Assembly: GCF_009604405.1 (NCBI RefSeq)
Contig: NZ_WEGK01000010.1
Coordinates: 124,001 to 188,000, forward strand
Length of the DNA stretch: 64,000 nucleotides
Direction: 5' to 3'
From: Nocardia macrotermitis
Lineage (GTDB): Bacteria > Actinomycetota > Actinomycetes > Mycobacteriales > Mycobacteriaceae
Shown: piece after piece, positions 51,024-59,530 of the stretch
Position numbering within the stretch: position 1 is the first letter of the stretch
Layout: every line of letters starts with the position of its first letter
The notes under the pieces: model-generated
What the model saw: the letters and a program-made list of their open reading frames with translations, nothing else
Databases searched by the model: none
Told to the model about the DNA's origin: nothing
Program-made: the position numbers and the translations under genes

Positions 51024-51064
51024 ATCTACGCGCGACGACCTACTACGGACACAGGTGGTGACCG

Positions 51065-52189
51065 ATGAACTTCGAGCTGAGCGACGAGCAGGCGATGCTG
51101 CGGGAGATCTCGCGCGACCTGCTGTCCGAGCGGGCATCCCTCGACCTCGTGCGCAGCGGGCTCGACAGTGCGCTGGACGTGGATCCGGAGTTGTGGCGGC
51201 TGGGCGGGGAGCTCGGTTGGCCGGGGTTGGGGTTGCCCGAGCAGTACGGGGGTGCGGGGCAGGGGTTGGTCGAGCTTGCGCTCGTTGCCGAGGAGGGCGG
51301 GCGGGCGCTGGTGCGGGGGCCGTTCATGTCGAGTGCGATCGTCGGGGCGGCGGTGGCCGGTGGCGGGCGACCGGAATTGCGTGCGCGGGTCTGCGCCGAG
51401 CTTGCCGATGGGTCTTGTTGGGCTACTTGGGCTTTCGGGGAACGTAATGCGCCGTGGACGCTGGACGGTATTCGGACCGTGGCCCGCGCGGATGGGGACG
51501 GCATCGTGCTCGACGGGGTCAAGACCGCCGTACAGGACGCGGGTGGGGCGCGCTGGCTGCTCGTCACCGCCGTTCACGACGACTCCCCCGCCTCGTTCCT
51601 GGTCGATCGGAACTCCCCCGGTGTCACTGTGCGGCGTGAACAGACTCTCGACCCGACACGCGCGTTCTACGAGGTGCGGCTCGAAAGTGTCCGTGTCCCA
51701 ATGGATCACCGGTTGGGCGGCGGGCCGGAGGAGATCCAACGCATGCTCGACTACGCGACCACCCTGTGCTGCGCCGACGCTCTGGGAGCCATGCAGCGCA
51801 TGCTCGAACTCACCGTCGAGTACACCAAGGTTCGGGTGCAGTTCGATCGGCCGATCGGTAGTTTTCAGGCGGTCAAGCACGCGTGCACCGATATGGCGAT
51901 GCTCGTGCACGGCTCGCGCGCGGCCACCTACTACGCGGCCATGGCCGCGGACGCCGAGGCCGGCGACCGGGCGCGCTCGGCGTGCGTGGCGGCCTCCTAT
52001 GTTTCCGGCGCGGCCGCCGACGTCGCCGATTCGGCCCTGCAACTGCACGGCGGCATCGGCTTCACCTGGGAACACGATCTGCATCTGTACATCCGCCGCG
52101 CCAAGACCGACTGCGTGCTGTACGGCGATGCCGACGTGCACCGCGATCGCCTGTGCACGCTGCTGCAACGGGCCACGACATCTCTTTAG
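51065..52189 (+). CDS. Acyl-CoA dehydrogenase family protein (FadE-like, base lacking)
   Basis: A 374-residue homologue of the FadE at 47.8-49 kb. It shares KVRVQFDRPIGSFQAVKHACTD and LQLHGGIGFTWEHDLHLYIRRAK. After YIRRAK the sequence is TDCVLYGDADVH with no glutamate at the MCAD base position. It may be the non-catalytic or differently arranged subunit of a heteromeric enzyme. It starts a three-gene operon with two SDR genes. Its ribosome site (CAGGTGGTGACC) is modest. Confidence 0.9.
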   Translation: MNFELSDEQAMLREISRDLLSERASLDLVRSGLDSALDVDPELWRLGGELGWPGLGLPEQYGGAGQGLVELALVAEEGGRALVRGPFMSSAIVGAAVAGGGRPELRARVCAELADGSCWATWAFGERNAPWTLDGIRTVARADGDGIVLDGVKTAVQDAGGARWLLVTAVHDDSPASFLVDRNSPGVTVRREQTLDPTRAFYEVRLESVRVPMDHRLGGGPEEIQRMLDYATTLCCADALGAMQRMLELTVEYTKVRVQFDRPIGSFQAVKHACTDMAMLVHGSRAATYYAAMAADAEAGDRARSACVAASYVSGAAADVADSALQLHGGIGFTWEHDLHLYIRRAKTDCVLYGDADVHRDRLCTLLQRATTSL

Positions 52190-52204
52190 CGCGAAAGGAA
52201 TTCG

Positions 52205-52975
52205 ATGGAGATCAGCAACAAGAAGGCCGTGGTGTTCGGCGGTGCGTCGGGGATGGGCCGGGCCACCGCGGAACTGCTCGCCGCGCGTGGGGCGAACGTG
52301 GCGATCCTGGATCGGCCGGGGTCGGCGGGCGCCGAGGTGGCCGCGGCGATCGGCGGCAGTTTCCACGAGGTCGACGTGACGGACTTCGAGGGCACCGAAG
52401 CCGCTCTCGCCGCGGCCGTGGAATTGCTTGGCGGACTGCATATCTCGGTCACGACCGCGGGCGGCGGCAGTGTGCGGCGCACGCTCGGTAAGCAGGGCCC
52501 GCACGATCTGACCGCCTTCCGCCGGATTCTGGACCTGAACGCGGTGGCGACGTTCAACATCAGCCGGTTGGCCGCGTCGCACATGAACGAGAACGAGCCC
52601 GAGGATCCCGAAGGTACCGGGGAGCGCGGCGTCATCATCAACACCTCGTCCATCGCGGCCTTCGAGGGCCAGATCGGGCAGGTCGCATACTCGGCCGCGA
52701 AGGCCGCCATCGCGGGGATGTCGCTCACCATGGCCCGCGACCTGGGTTCGAGGGGTATCCGGGTGGTGGCCATCGCGCCCAGTCTGTTCGAAACCGGTGC
52801 GACGGAAAAGATTCCGGAGGAGACCAGGAGTGCGCTGGTCAGGGACGCGGCCTTCCCGCATCGGCTCGGCAGGCCGGTGGAGTACGCGAAACTCGCCCTC
52901 GCCGTCGTGGACAACCCCATGTTGAACGGTCAGTGCCTGCGCCTGGACGCGGGCCAGCGTTTCGCACCGCGCTGA
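52205..52975 (+). CDS. Short-chain dehydrogenase/reductase (type II HSD10-like)
   Basis: A 256-residue SDR with FGGASGMG near 12-19, VTTAGGGSVRR in the NNAG position and catalytic YSAAK. The layout KKAVVFGGASGMGRATAE and the later GLGRPVEYAKLA-like end (RLGRPVEYAKLALAVVDNP) resemble 3-hydroxyacyl-CoA dehydrogenases of the HSD17B10 group, suiting the third step of beta-oxidation next to FadE. AAAGGAA precedes the ATG, 15 nt after the FadE stop. Confidence 0.88.
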   Translation: MEISNKKAVVFGGASGMGRATAELLAARGANVAILDRPGSAGAEVAAAIGGSFHEVDVTDFEGTEAALAAAVELLGGLHISVTTAGGGSVRRTLGKQGPHDLTAFRRILDLNAVATFNISRLAASHMNENEPEDPEGTGERGVIINTSSIAAFEGQIGQVAYSAAKAAIAGMSLTMARDLGSRGIRVVAIAPSLFETGATEKIPEETRSALVRDAAFPHRLGRPVEYAKLALAVVDNPMLNGQCLRLDAGQRFAPR

Positions 52976-53008
52976 CCCCGTTCGACACCAGAGAAACGGA
53001 GAAATCCC

Positions 53009-53779
53009 ATGGCAGACAACGAATTCCAGGACAGTGAATTCCGGGACAGGGTCGCCTTCATCACCGGCGGCGGGCGCGGATTCGGCAAGGCGTTCGGCGC
53101 GGCCCTGTCCGCGCGCGGCGCCCGCGTGGTCCTGGCGGATATCGACGGCGAGGCCGCGACTTCCGCGGCCGCCGAACTGTCCGCGAACGGCGCGGACGTC
53201 ACCGGCCTGGCCTGCGATGTCGCGGACGAATCCGGCGTCGCCGCCGCGATGGACGCGGTCGCCACCCGACACGGCGGCCTGGACATCCTGGTCAACAATG
53301 CCGGACTGCACGCGGCCTACAACCGCCCGTTCCACGAGCTGGGCCTGTCCACGGTCCAGCGCGTCTTCGATGTCAACGTGATGGGCACGGTCATGTGCAC
53401 CATGGCCGCCCACCCCCTGATGACCGGCCGCCCCGGCGCCGCCATCGTGAACATCTCGTCCTCGGCCGCCTACGGAAACCACACCGTCTACGGCGTCTCC
53501 AAACTCGCCGTCCGCGGCCTGACCATGTCTTTCGCCCGCGAATACGCCGCCGACGGGATCCGCGTCAACGCCATCGCCCCCGGACTCATCCTCACCGACA
53601 CCGTCCGCGCCGAACTCCCCGAAGCCGACCTGAAACGCGTTCTCGGACAACAACTCCTGTCCCGCGCAGGCAGCGAGACCGACATCGTCGATGCCCTGCT
53701 GTACCTCGCATCATCGAAATCCGCCTTCATCACCGGCGAAACCCTCAGAGTGACAGGCGGTTTCGCGCTCTCGGCATAA
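53009..53779 (+). CDS. Short-chain dehydrogenase/reductase
   Basis: A 256-residue SDR with TGGGRGFG near 18-25, NNAGLHAAYNRPF, catalytic YGVSK and VTGGFALSA at the end. It is the last gene of the FadE-SDR-SDR operon. GAAACGGAGAAA precedes the ATG. Right after its stop the sequence passes into fragments of an Rpn-type nuclease gene. Substrate unknown. Confidence 0.88.
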   Translation: MADNEFQDSEFRDRVAFITGGGRGFGKAFGAALSARGARVVLADIDGEAATSAAAELSANGADVTGLACDVADESGVAAAMDAVATRHGGLDILVNNAGLHAAYNRPFHELGLSTVQRVFDVNVMGTVMCTMAAHPLMTGRPGAAIVNISSSAAYGNHTVYGVSKLAVRGLTMSFAREYAADGIRVNAIAPGLILTDTVRAELPEADLKRVLGQQLLSRAGSETDIVDALLYLASSKSAFITGETLRVTGGFALSA

Positions 53780-53789
53780 GAACGCCCGA

Positions 53790-54476
53790 CCTGCCGACGG
53801 AATCAGCTCCGATCCGATTCAGCTATCGGGCACTCGCTCCATCCAGCCGTTCTCGCAATTCTCCGACCTGTTCGACATCGACGACGCCACCCGCGCAGAA
53901 CTCGGCCCCTACCTCCCCCAACTCGAGTTCCTGCTCCGCGACACCACCCACGAGGACCTCGAACACCTTCGCGCACAACACTTCACACCCGAGGTACTCA
54001 TCGCCCTGGTCAGCCTCCGCACCGCCTACGGCAACACCACCATGCACACCGTCCTCGCCCAACTCCTCCCCGAACTCGAAGCCGACCCCGACGCACACAC
54101 CAAACTCACCACGGCCCTGCACTATATTCGTACTGTCGGCAACACCCCCGAAGAAGAAATAGCCGAAGTCATCGACCACGTCGGCCCACACGCCAAGGAG
54201 GCCCGGGTGACCACGGAACAACAAATCGAAGCACGCGGCATCAAGCTCGGCAAGGCACGCGGCATCGAACTCGGCGAAGCACGCGGCATCAAGCTCGGCG
54301 AGGCACGCGGAACAGCACGCGGACGAGTGGAAGCACTGATCGAACTGCTGCACACGAAGTTCGGCCCCCTCCCCACCACCCTCGAACGACGCGTGCAATC
54401 CGCAGCCCCCGAACAGATCCGCACCTGGCTGACACAGGTACTCACCGCCACCGCCTTGGACGAGATGTTCGCCTGA
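53790..54476 (+). pseudogene. Rpn/YhgA-type PD-(D/E)XK nuclease gene, 5' end missing
   Basis: An open frame without a proper start. It encodes the C-terminal two thirds of a family known as Rpn recombination-promoting nuclease/putative transposase: FSDLFDIDDATRAELGPYLP, LVSLRTAYGNTTMHTVLAQL, HYIRTVGNTPEEEIAEV, then Arg-Gly-rich repeats and ERRVQSAAPEQIRTWLTQVL. The N-terminal nuclease domain is absent. The first internal ATG is at 54042, so a 144-residue product is conceivable. A mobile-element scar at the end of the catabolic operon. Confidence 0.65.
54231..54302 (+). repeat. Three 24-bp tandem repeats in the Rpn fragment
   Basis: Three units of 24 bp (starts 54231, 54255, 54279), each encoding ARGI(K/E)LG(K/E), then a degenerate part-unit. 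In-frame copy-number change would keep the frame. Confidence 0.8.
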
Positions 54477-54486
54477 GACTCGAACC

Positions 54487-54754
54487 CGCCGAAGTCATCG
54501 ACCACGTCCGCCCACACGCCAAGGAGGCCCGGGTGACCACGGAACAACAAATCGAAGCACGCGGCATGGCACGCGGCATCGAACTCGCCGAGGCACGCGG
54601 ACGTGCAGAAGTGCTGATCGAAGTGCTGGACGCGAAGTTCGGCCCTCTCCCGACCACCCTCGAACGACGCGTACAGGCTGCTACCCCCGAACAGGTTCGC
54701 ACCTGGCTGGCACAGGTACTCACCGTCACCACGCTGGATGAGATGTTCGCCTGA
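54487..54754 (+). pseudogene. Second, partial copy of the Rpn 3' end
   Basis: Directly behind the first fragment lies a diverged duplicate of its last 270 bp or so, starting EVIDHVRPHAKEARVTTEQQ and ending VRTWLAQVLTVTTLDEMFA, against EVIDHVGPHAKEARVTTEQQ and IRTWLTQVLTATALDEMFA in the first. A GTG at 54533 would give 73 residues. It has fewer internal repeats. It arose by tandem duplication of the gene end. Confidence 0.65.
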
Positions 54755-54772
54755 TCCGGTTCGCGGGGAGTT

Positions 54773-55663
54773 TCAGCTCGCCAGGACCGGGGTGCGGGTT
54801 GCGGCCGGGGTGTGGGCCGGGGCGGTGTCGGCGGCGGCACATGCGCCGCCGTCGACCAGTAGGTCGATGCCGTTGAGGAAGCTGGCCTGTTCGGACAGTG
54901 CGAAGGTGACCACTGCGGCGACTTCCTCCGCATGACCCATTCGGCCCAGCGGTGTTGTGCGCACGATGCGGTCGATGATCGGGAACTCGGCGGCCTCCAT
55001 GCGCATCGACGGAAGGTCGATGATGCCCTGGGAGACCGAGCAGATTCGGGCGCCGACCGCGCCCAGGCGCACCGACTCGCGGCGCACGAAACGGTGGATG
55101 CCGCGATTGGCCCAGGTGGAGGCGGCGGCCGGGATGTCGATCGTCGGGCCGAGCGCCTCGCGCATGCGTTCGGGGAATTCCGGGTGCAGTGGATCGTCGA
55201 GGACCGCCAGCGCGGCCGGATCGGGGACGTTCGGGTCCAGCATCGGCGACATGGCCGAGAGTACGACGGTGGCGGTGCCGTTTCCGGCCAGCGGCCGCAG
55301 CGTTTCGGCGAGGCGGGCGGTGGCGATCAGATCGGTGAGCAGTTCCGCGGCGGTGGCCATGGACGGTGTGCAGAAATCCATGTGGGCGACCGCACGCAGG
55401 GTGCCGAGTTCACCGATGCGCGCGGCCAGCCGGGCCGGGGCGTCCGCGTCGGTGATGTCCAGGGCGAACGGTTCCGCGGCCACACCGGCGTCGTGCACGA
55501 GCTCGCGCGCCGCGGCGGCGGCCGCATGCGAATCCCGATCCACCAGCAGCAGCCTGTCGACGTGATCGACCAGCTGCCGGGCGCAGGCCGCACCCAGTGT
55601 GCCGCCGACGCCGGTGACGACGCCCAGGGTCGTGTGCTGGAGTTCGTAGCTGCTGTGTTTCAT
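54773..55663 (-). CDS. SDR-family protein (3-alpha-HSD/carbonyl reductase-like), atypical
   Basis: A 296-residue Rossmann protein. The cofactor loop GVVTGVGGTLGAACARQL lies near residue 14. The C-terminal part (PLGRMGHAEEVAAVVTFALSEQASFLNGIDLLVDGG) is clearly SDR. The usual NNAG is not evident and the YxxxK is hard to place: the region reads STWANRGIHRFVRRE. This pattern (short TGVGGTLG motif, long middle insertion) recalls 3-alpha-hydroxysteroid dehydrogenase-type SDRs. GGAGG precedes the ATG. It is divergent from a TetR gene over a perfect palindrome, so probably repressed by it. Confidence 0.78.
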   Translation of the reverse strand: MKHSSYELQHTTLGVVTGVGGTLGAACARQLVDHVDRLLLVDRDSHAAAAAARELVHDAGVAAEPFALDITDADAPARLAARIGELGTLRAVAHMDFCTPSMATAAELLTDLIATARLAETLRPLAGNGTATVVLSAMSPMLDPNVPDPAALAVLDDPLHPEFPERMREALGPTIDIPAAASTWANRGIHRFVRRESVRLGAVGARICSVSQGIIDLPSMRMEAAEFPIIDRIVRTTPLGRMGHAEEVAAVVTFALSEQASFLNGIDLLVDGGACAAADTAPAHTPAATRTPVLAS

Positions 55664-55673
55664 GACACCTCCA

Positions 55674-55695
55674 TACCGGACACCGCTGTCCGGTA
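55674..55695. promoter_or_regulatory. Perfect palindrome between SDR and TetR genes
   Basis: TACCGGACA-CCGC-TGTCCGGTA: 9-bp arms with a 4-bp spacer, 11 bp from the SDR start and 13 bp from the TetR start. Very likely the operator of the adjacent TetR protein. Confidence 0.75.
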
Positions 55696-55708
55696 CTACG
55701 CTACACGC

Positions 55709-56332
55709 ATGCCGCAGTCTCCGAAAGCAAATCGCGGACCCAGTGCCGGGCCCGCCAATCGGCAGGCCCTCATCGACGCCGCGCGGGAGGTTTTCGCCGA
55801 GTTGGGCTACACCGCCCCGATGAAGGAGATCGCGCGCCGGGCGGGCGTCGGCCAGGGCAGTATGTACCGCCACTTCAGCGACCGGATCGCCCTCGCCGCG
55901 GCGGTCTTCGAACCGAGCATCCGGGAACTGGAATCGCTTGCGGTGCAATCGGATACCACCCTCGCGGACCTGTTCGACCGAGTCACCGAACAGGCCCTGA
56001 GCTCGGCGGCGCTGACCGAGCTGATGAACTCCAACCGGGACGATCCGCGGGTCACCCTGCTGGGCGATCGCACCCGCGACACGATCGCCCTGATCGTCGA
56101 GCGCGAACAGGCCGCCGGCACCCTGGAAACCCACCTTTCCACCGATCACGCGATGGTCGCGGTCGCGATGCTGGCGACCATGATCGCCAAATCCGCCCCC
56201 GAGGACCGCGCCGACACCGCACGCCACGCCCGGGACATCTTCGACGCCGCCTTCACCCGCCCCTCCCCCGCACATGCCGCGGCCGCCGCACCGCACACTC
56301 GAACGCATGCGGTGCGGCGGCGCGGCAGCTGA
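55709..56332 (+). CDS. TetR-family regulator
   Basis: A 207-residue TetR protein. Helix-turn-helix near residues 20-65 (PMKEIARRAGVGQGSMYRHF). It ends with an Ala/His/Arg-rich tail. There is no ribosome site before the ATG and the palindromic operator ends 13 bp upstream, which suggests a leaderless or near-leaderless transcript. It likely represses itself and the divergent SDR gene. It is not close to the two TetR paralogues at 25 and 34 kb. Confidence 0.9.
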   Translation: MPQSPKANRGPSAGPANRQALIDAAREVFAELGYTAPMKEIARRAGVGQGSMYRHFSDRIALAAAVFEPSIRELESLAVQSDTTLADLFDRVTEQALSSAALTELMNSNRDDPRVTLLGDRTRDTIALIVEREQAAGTLETHLSTDHAMVAVAMLATMIAKSAPEDRADTARHARDIFDAAFTRPSPAHAAAAAPHTRTHAVRRRGS

Positions 56333-56334
56333 CC

Positions 56335-56378
56335 GGATCCTCAGCCCGCCAGGGCTGGGATCCTCAGCCCGCCAGGGC
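56335..56378. repeat. 21-bp direct repeat over the membrane-gene stop codon
   Basis: GGATCCTCAGCCCGCCAGGG(C) occurs at 56335-56355 and 56358-56378, period 23 bp. The right copy contains the stop codon of the leftward membrane-protein gene, so the left copy is a duplicated gene end. Confidence 0.85.
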
Positions 56379-57110
56379 GATCGGCTGCACGGTCGCGGTT
56401 CCGTCCGCGACCTCCGCCTGTTCGGACTTGACCGCCCGCAGCAGCAGCGTCGGCGTCGCGATCTTCCACACGAAATACGCGAACGTCGGAATCGTATTGG
56501 CCAGCAGACCATTCCAGGCGAACGGGCCGGATTTGGTGAGGAAGACGAACGCACCCGGAATCAGCAGAATTCCCAGCACGATACTGAGCCAGCCGTACCA
56601 GCGCGGGAACACCCGCTTCGGCCGCTTATCGATCAACGCGGCATAACCGATAGACCACACCTGCAGCACGAAAATACAGGCATTGCCGACGAACATGAGC
56701 CAGAAGATATCGTTCAGCGCCGTGAGCGTATCGACCGAATGCGCTTCCGGCCGCCACGCCGCAGCCGAGAGAATCGCCATCGGGAAAAAGAACCCGATCG
56801 GCGCGACAACCCCGGTGAGCAGCTGATTCATCGACAGGATGCCCCAGCCGCCCTCGATTCGCCGCATTTGCAGACTCGTCACCACGACGTACGGATATTC
56901 GAACGGCACGGCCAGCACCATGATGGTGGTCGCCAGCAGAATTCCGCCGCGATGGTCGATGATGAACTGCCGCACCTGCTCCGGATGCAGATTCGGGTCC
57001 ATGGGCGTGAGCAACCCGCCGACGGCGAATGCGATGACGAACGCCACCAGAAGCAGATAACCCGTCCAGGCGGATATTCGCTCCAATCGGAAATAGGTGT
57101 CCCTGTTCAC
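56364..57110 (-). CDS. Multi-pass membrane protein of unknown function
   Basis: A 248-residue protein with about six hydrophobic segments (TGYLLLVAFVIAFAVGGLL, GILLATTIMVLAVPFEYPY and others). I do not recognise the family. The GTG start overlaps the stop of the truncated flavin reductase gene (GTGA), so it is the last gene of the meta-cleavage operon. It could be a transporter, a sterol-binding membrane protein or a sensor for the substrate; nothing in the sequence decides this. Confidence 0.7.
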   Translation of the reverse strand: MNRDTYFRLERISAWTGYLLLVAFVIAFAVGGLLTPMDPNLHPEQVRQFIIDHRGGILLATTIMVLAVPFEYPYVVVTSLQMRRIEGGWGILSMNQLLTGVVAPIGFFFPMAILSAAAWRPEAHSVDTLTALNDIFWLMFVGNACIFVLQVWSIGYAALIDKRPKRVFPRWYGWLSIVLGILLIPGAFVFLTKSGPFAWNGLLANTIPTFAYFVWKIATPTLLLRAVKSEQAEVADGTATVQPIALAG

Positions 57111-57424
57111 GAATAGATCTCCTTCGATCTACCAGCCGACCATCCGGTCCAGCACAACTGTCGCGGTGGCGAGTAACCACCGTCCAACACTTCCTGATCC
57201 CCGGCGAGCACTCCGGCGCAGAACCGCCCGGCGGCCAGGATCGAGGGCAGGGTGGAGGAGGAGCGGTCCACCAGGAACGACACCAGCGGCGGTTCGAGGG
57301 AGACGGAGGTGAAGGTGCCCACGACCATCGCCCGCGGCCGCGCGTCGGCATCGGTGGTGGTGATCGCGACGACGCTGGTGGGGAAGTGCCCCAACACGTT
57401 CCGGAAGTACCGCCCCTCGATCAT
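57107..57424 (-). pseudogene. Truncated HsaB-like flavin reductase
   Basis: The first 70 or so residues match the flavin reductase partner of two-component monooxygenases: YFRNVLGHFPTSVVAITTT, TFTSVSLEPPLVSFLVD, RFCAGVLAGDQE. After that the frame leaves the family (VLDGGYSPPRQLCWTGWSA). Another frame briefly resembles the expected sequence, and the protein ends at 105 residues instead of about 160-190. So it looks frameshifted and deleted at the 3' end. The ATG overlaps the oxygenase stop by one nucleotide (TGATG), as expected for an oxygenase-reductase pair. Confidence 0.75.
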
Positions 57425-58605
57425 CAGATCAGTACCTGCATCGCCGGAGGCAGATCCAACCCCATCGCGGTCAGCGAGTTGGCGTGGTACGCCACCCCGG
57501 GCACGTGGATCATGTGCGCCAGGCCCACGTGGGCGTCGCGCCAGCACCGCTGCAACGGGTTGTTCCGGCGCGGGGCGTTACCGCCGGAGCGGGCGAAGAT
57601 CTGATCCAGCGCCGCGACCGCACGCCACGCGCAGCGAACCTGGTTGCGCCGCACCATGGATCGGTCCTCGATGGTCAGCTCGACCCCGGCTTCCATCTTG
57701 TCGTAGAGCCCGCTGATGCCGTCGATCAGCTGCATCCGCGACGCCTGGATCTCCGCGGCGGCCTCACCGGCGGCGAACAGCACATACGGATCGTCCTTGA
57801 CCTGCACCCCGGTCACCGCGACGCGATCGCGCTGCTGCGCCAGGTGCAGCGCCAGCCCGCCCTCGCAGATGCCGATCACCGCGGAGGTGATGCCGAGCGG
57901 GAACATCGAGGTGAAGGGCAGCTGATACAGCGTCTCGGTGCGACCGAAACGCGTTGCGGCGGTGCCGAACTGCACGTCGGTCTGATCGACGGTGCGGTAC
58001 TCCGGCAGGAAGGCGTTCTCGACGACGACGTCCTTGCTCCCGGTCCCGCACAGCCCGATGACATCCCAGGTGTCCTGGATGATCGGCGCGTCCGAGCGCG
58101 GCACCAGCACGTGCAGCACCGCGGGCGGCTGCGCGGGTTTGCCCTTGCCGTCACCGCGCAACGCGCCCAGGAAGTTCCAGTCGCAATGGTCCGAACCCGA
58201 GGAGAACGGCCACCGGCCGGTGAGGGTGTAACCGCCCGCCACCGGATCGGCGATGCCGCTGGGCATGTACGGCGAGGCGATCCAAATGTCCGGGTTCTCG
58301 CCCCAGACATCCTGTGCCACACGGGGATCCATCTGCGCCAGTTCCCACGGGTGCACGCCGACCACGCCCGCGACCCAGCCCGCGGCCCCGTCGTACCGGG
58401 CCAGCGCCATCACGGCCTCGGCGAAATCCCTTGGGTGCGCGGCATATCCGCCGTACTCCTCGGGTTGCAGCAACCGGATCACCCCGGCCGCGCGCATCAG
58501 CTCCGCGGTCTTGTCCGAGAGCCTGCCCAGCGTCTCGTTCTCCTGGGCCAGGGCGGCGAACTCCGGCCCCAGCTTCTCGATGCGTTCGACTACTTCGTGT
58601 GCCAC
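57424..58605 (-). CDS. HsaA-like flavin-dependent monooxygenase, oxygenase component
   Basis: A 393-residue acyl-CoA-dehydrogenase-fold oxygenase. It matches HsaA-type enzymes by GAAGWVAGVVGVHPWELAQ, FSSGSDHCDWNFLGAL, GLCGTGSKDVVVENAFLP and QRCWRDAHVGLAH. It would hydroxylate a phenolic substrate ortho to the OH, making the catechol cut by the dioxygenase two genes upstream, using reduced flavin. The natural reductase partner is the truncated gene directly downstream, so another reductase may be needed. GTG start with GCGGAGG upstream. Confidence 0.87.
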   Translation of the reverse strand: MAHEVVERIEKLGPEFAALAQENETLGRLSDKTAELMRAAGVIRLLQPEEYGGYAAHPRDFAEAVMALARYDGAAGWVAGVVGVHPWELAQMDPRVAQDVWGENPDIWIASPYMPSGIADPVAGGYTLTGRWPFSSGSDHCDWNFLGALRGDGKGKPAQPPAVLHVLVPRSDAPIIQDTWDVIGLCGTGSKDVVVENAFLPEYRTVDQTDVQFGTAATRFGRTETLYQLPFTSMFPLGITSAVIGICEGGLALHLAQQRDRVAVTGVQVKDDPYVLFAAGEAAAEIQASRMQLIDGISGLYDKMEAGVELTIEDRSMVRRNQVRCAWRAVAALDQIFARSGGNAPRRNNPLQRCWRDAHVGLAHMIHVPGVAYHANSLTAMGLDLPPAMQVLI

Positions 58606-58657
58606 GCCGTCCACCTCCGCAATGCCGATCGGTTGTCCCGGACGCGACGAGCGGAAC

Positions 58658-59530
58658 TCAAGCCGCACTGTCCCGGGTGAGGAATTCGATTGCCACCCGC
58701 TCGAATTCGGCCTTGCGCTCGACCTGGATCCAGTGCCCGCAGCGAGCGAAGGTGTGCAGTTCGACCTCCGGCAGCAACCGGTTCGCGACATGCGCCCCGT
58801 CGTAGGGCAGCATCCGGTCGTCACGGCCCCACAGCATCAGCGTCGGGGTGGTGAAGCTCTGCGCGCGGGTCCACAGCGGGGTGTAGTTCGCGCGCCGGGC
58901 CGGATCGAACATCGAGCCGAAGATCTGCTTCATCCGCGGGATCACGCCCTCGGCGGTGGCGTTGGCCATGCGCTCGTCGACGAGTTCCTCGGTGATCAGC
59001 TCGCGGTTGCTGACCATGGTCTCGATCCACGCGATCATGCCTGCGCGACTTGGTGTTTCGAGGAATTCGAAGAGTCGCTTGAAGCCCTCGCTCGGCTCTG
59101 CGCCGAAGATGCCGACCGACAGTCCGCCCGACCCCATGATCGCGATCCGCCGTACCCGTTCGGGATACAGCGCGGCCAGCTCGGCCGCGACCGCGCCGCC
59201 CATGGAATTGCCTATGAGCGAGACGGTTTCGATGCCGAGGTGATCCATCAGCCGCGCGATCCAGCGCGCCGCCGCCAGCGTGTACACCTCACCCAACTCG
59301 GGCAGTTCGGACGCGCCGAAGCCCGGCATGTCCGGCATGATGGTCCGGAAACGATCCGCGAAGACCGGCAGGTTGTGCCGGAAGTTCGTCCAGGCGCTCA
59401 CGCCGGGTCCGGAACCGTGCAGCATGATCAGCGGCTCGCCGGTCCCGGCCTCGTGGTAGTTGAGCGTGAGACCGTCGATTTCGACTGTGGCCCTGGTGGA
59501 TTCGTAGGTCAGCTCCGCGGTCGCGGTCAT
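58658..59530 (-). CDS. Meta-cleavage product hydrolase (alpha/beta hydrolase, HsaD/BphD-like)
   Basis: A 290-residue alpha/beta hydrolase of the C-C bond hydrolase group. MLHGSGPGVSAWTNFRHNLP is the family's oxyanion signature. Triad: S109 (GNSMGG), D237 (WGRDDRM) and H266 (CGHWIQVE). It should split the ring-opened product of the extradiol dioxygenase into a dienoate and an acid. ATG overlaps the dioxygenase stop (ATGA). Length matches BphD/HsaD (about 285-290). Confidence 0.93.
   Translation of the reverse strand: MTATAELTYESTRATVEIDGLTLNYHEAGTGEPLIMLHGSGPGVSAWTNFRHNLPVFADRFRTIMPDMPGFGASELPELGEVYTLAAARWIARLMDHLGIETVSLIGNSMGGAVAAELAALYPERVRRIAIMGSGGLSVGIFGAEPSEGFKRLFEFLETPSRAGMIAWIETMVSNRELITEELVDERMANATAEGVIPRMKQIFGSMFDPARRANYTPLWTRAQSFTTPTLMLWGRDDRMLPYDGAHVANRLLPEVELHTFARCGHWIQVERKAEFERVAIEFLTRDSAA

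Noticed and set aside
51026..53653. Minus-strand open frame of 875 codons opposite the FadE and SDR genes
   Set aside because: It is antisense to three well-supported genes, lacks family similarity, and its Arg/Gly/His/Gln-rich composition is typical of antisense frames in high-GC DNA.
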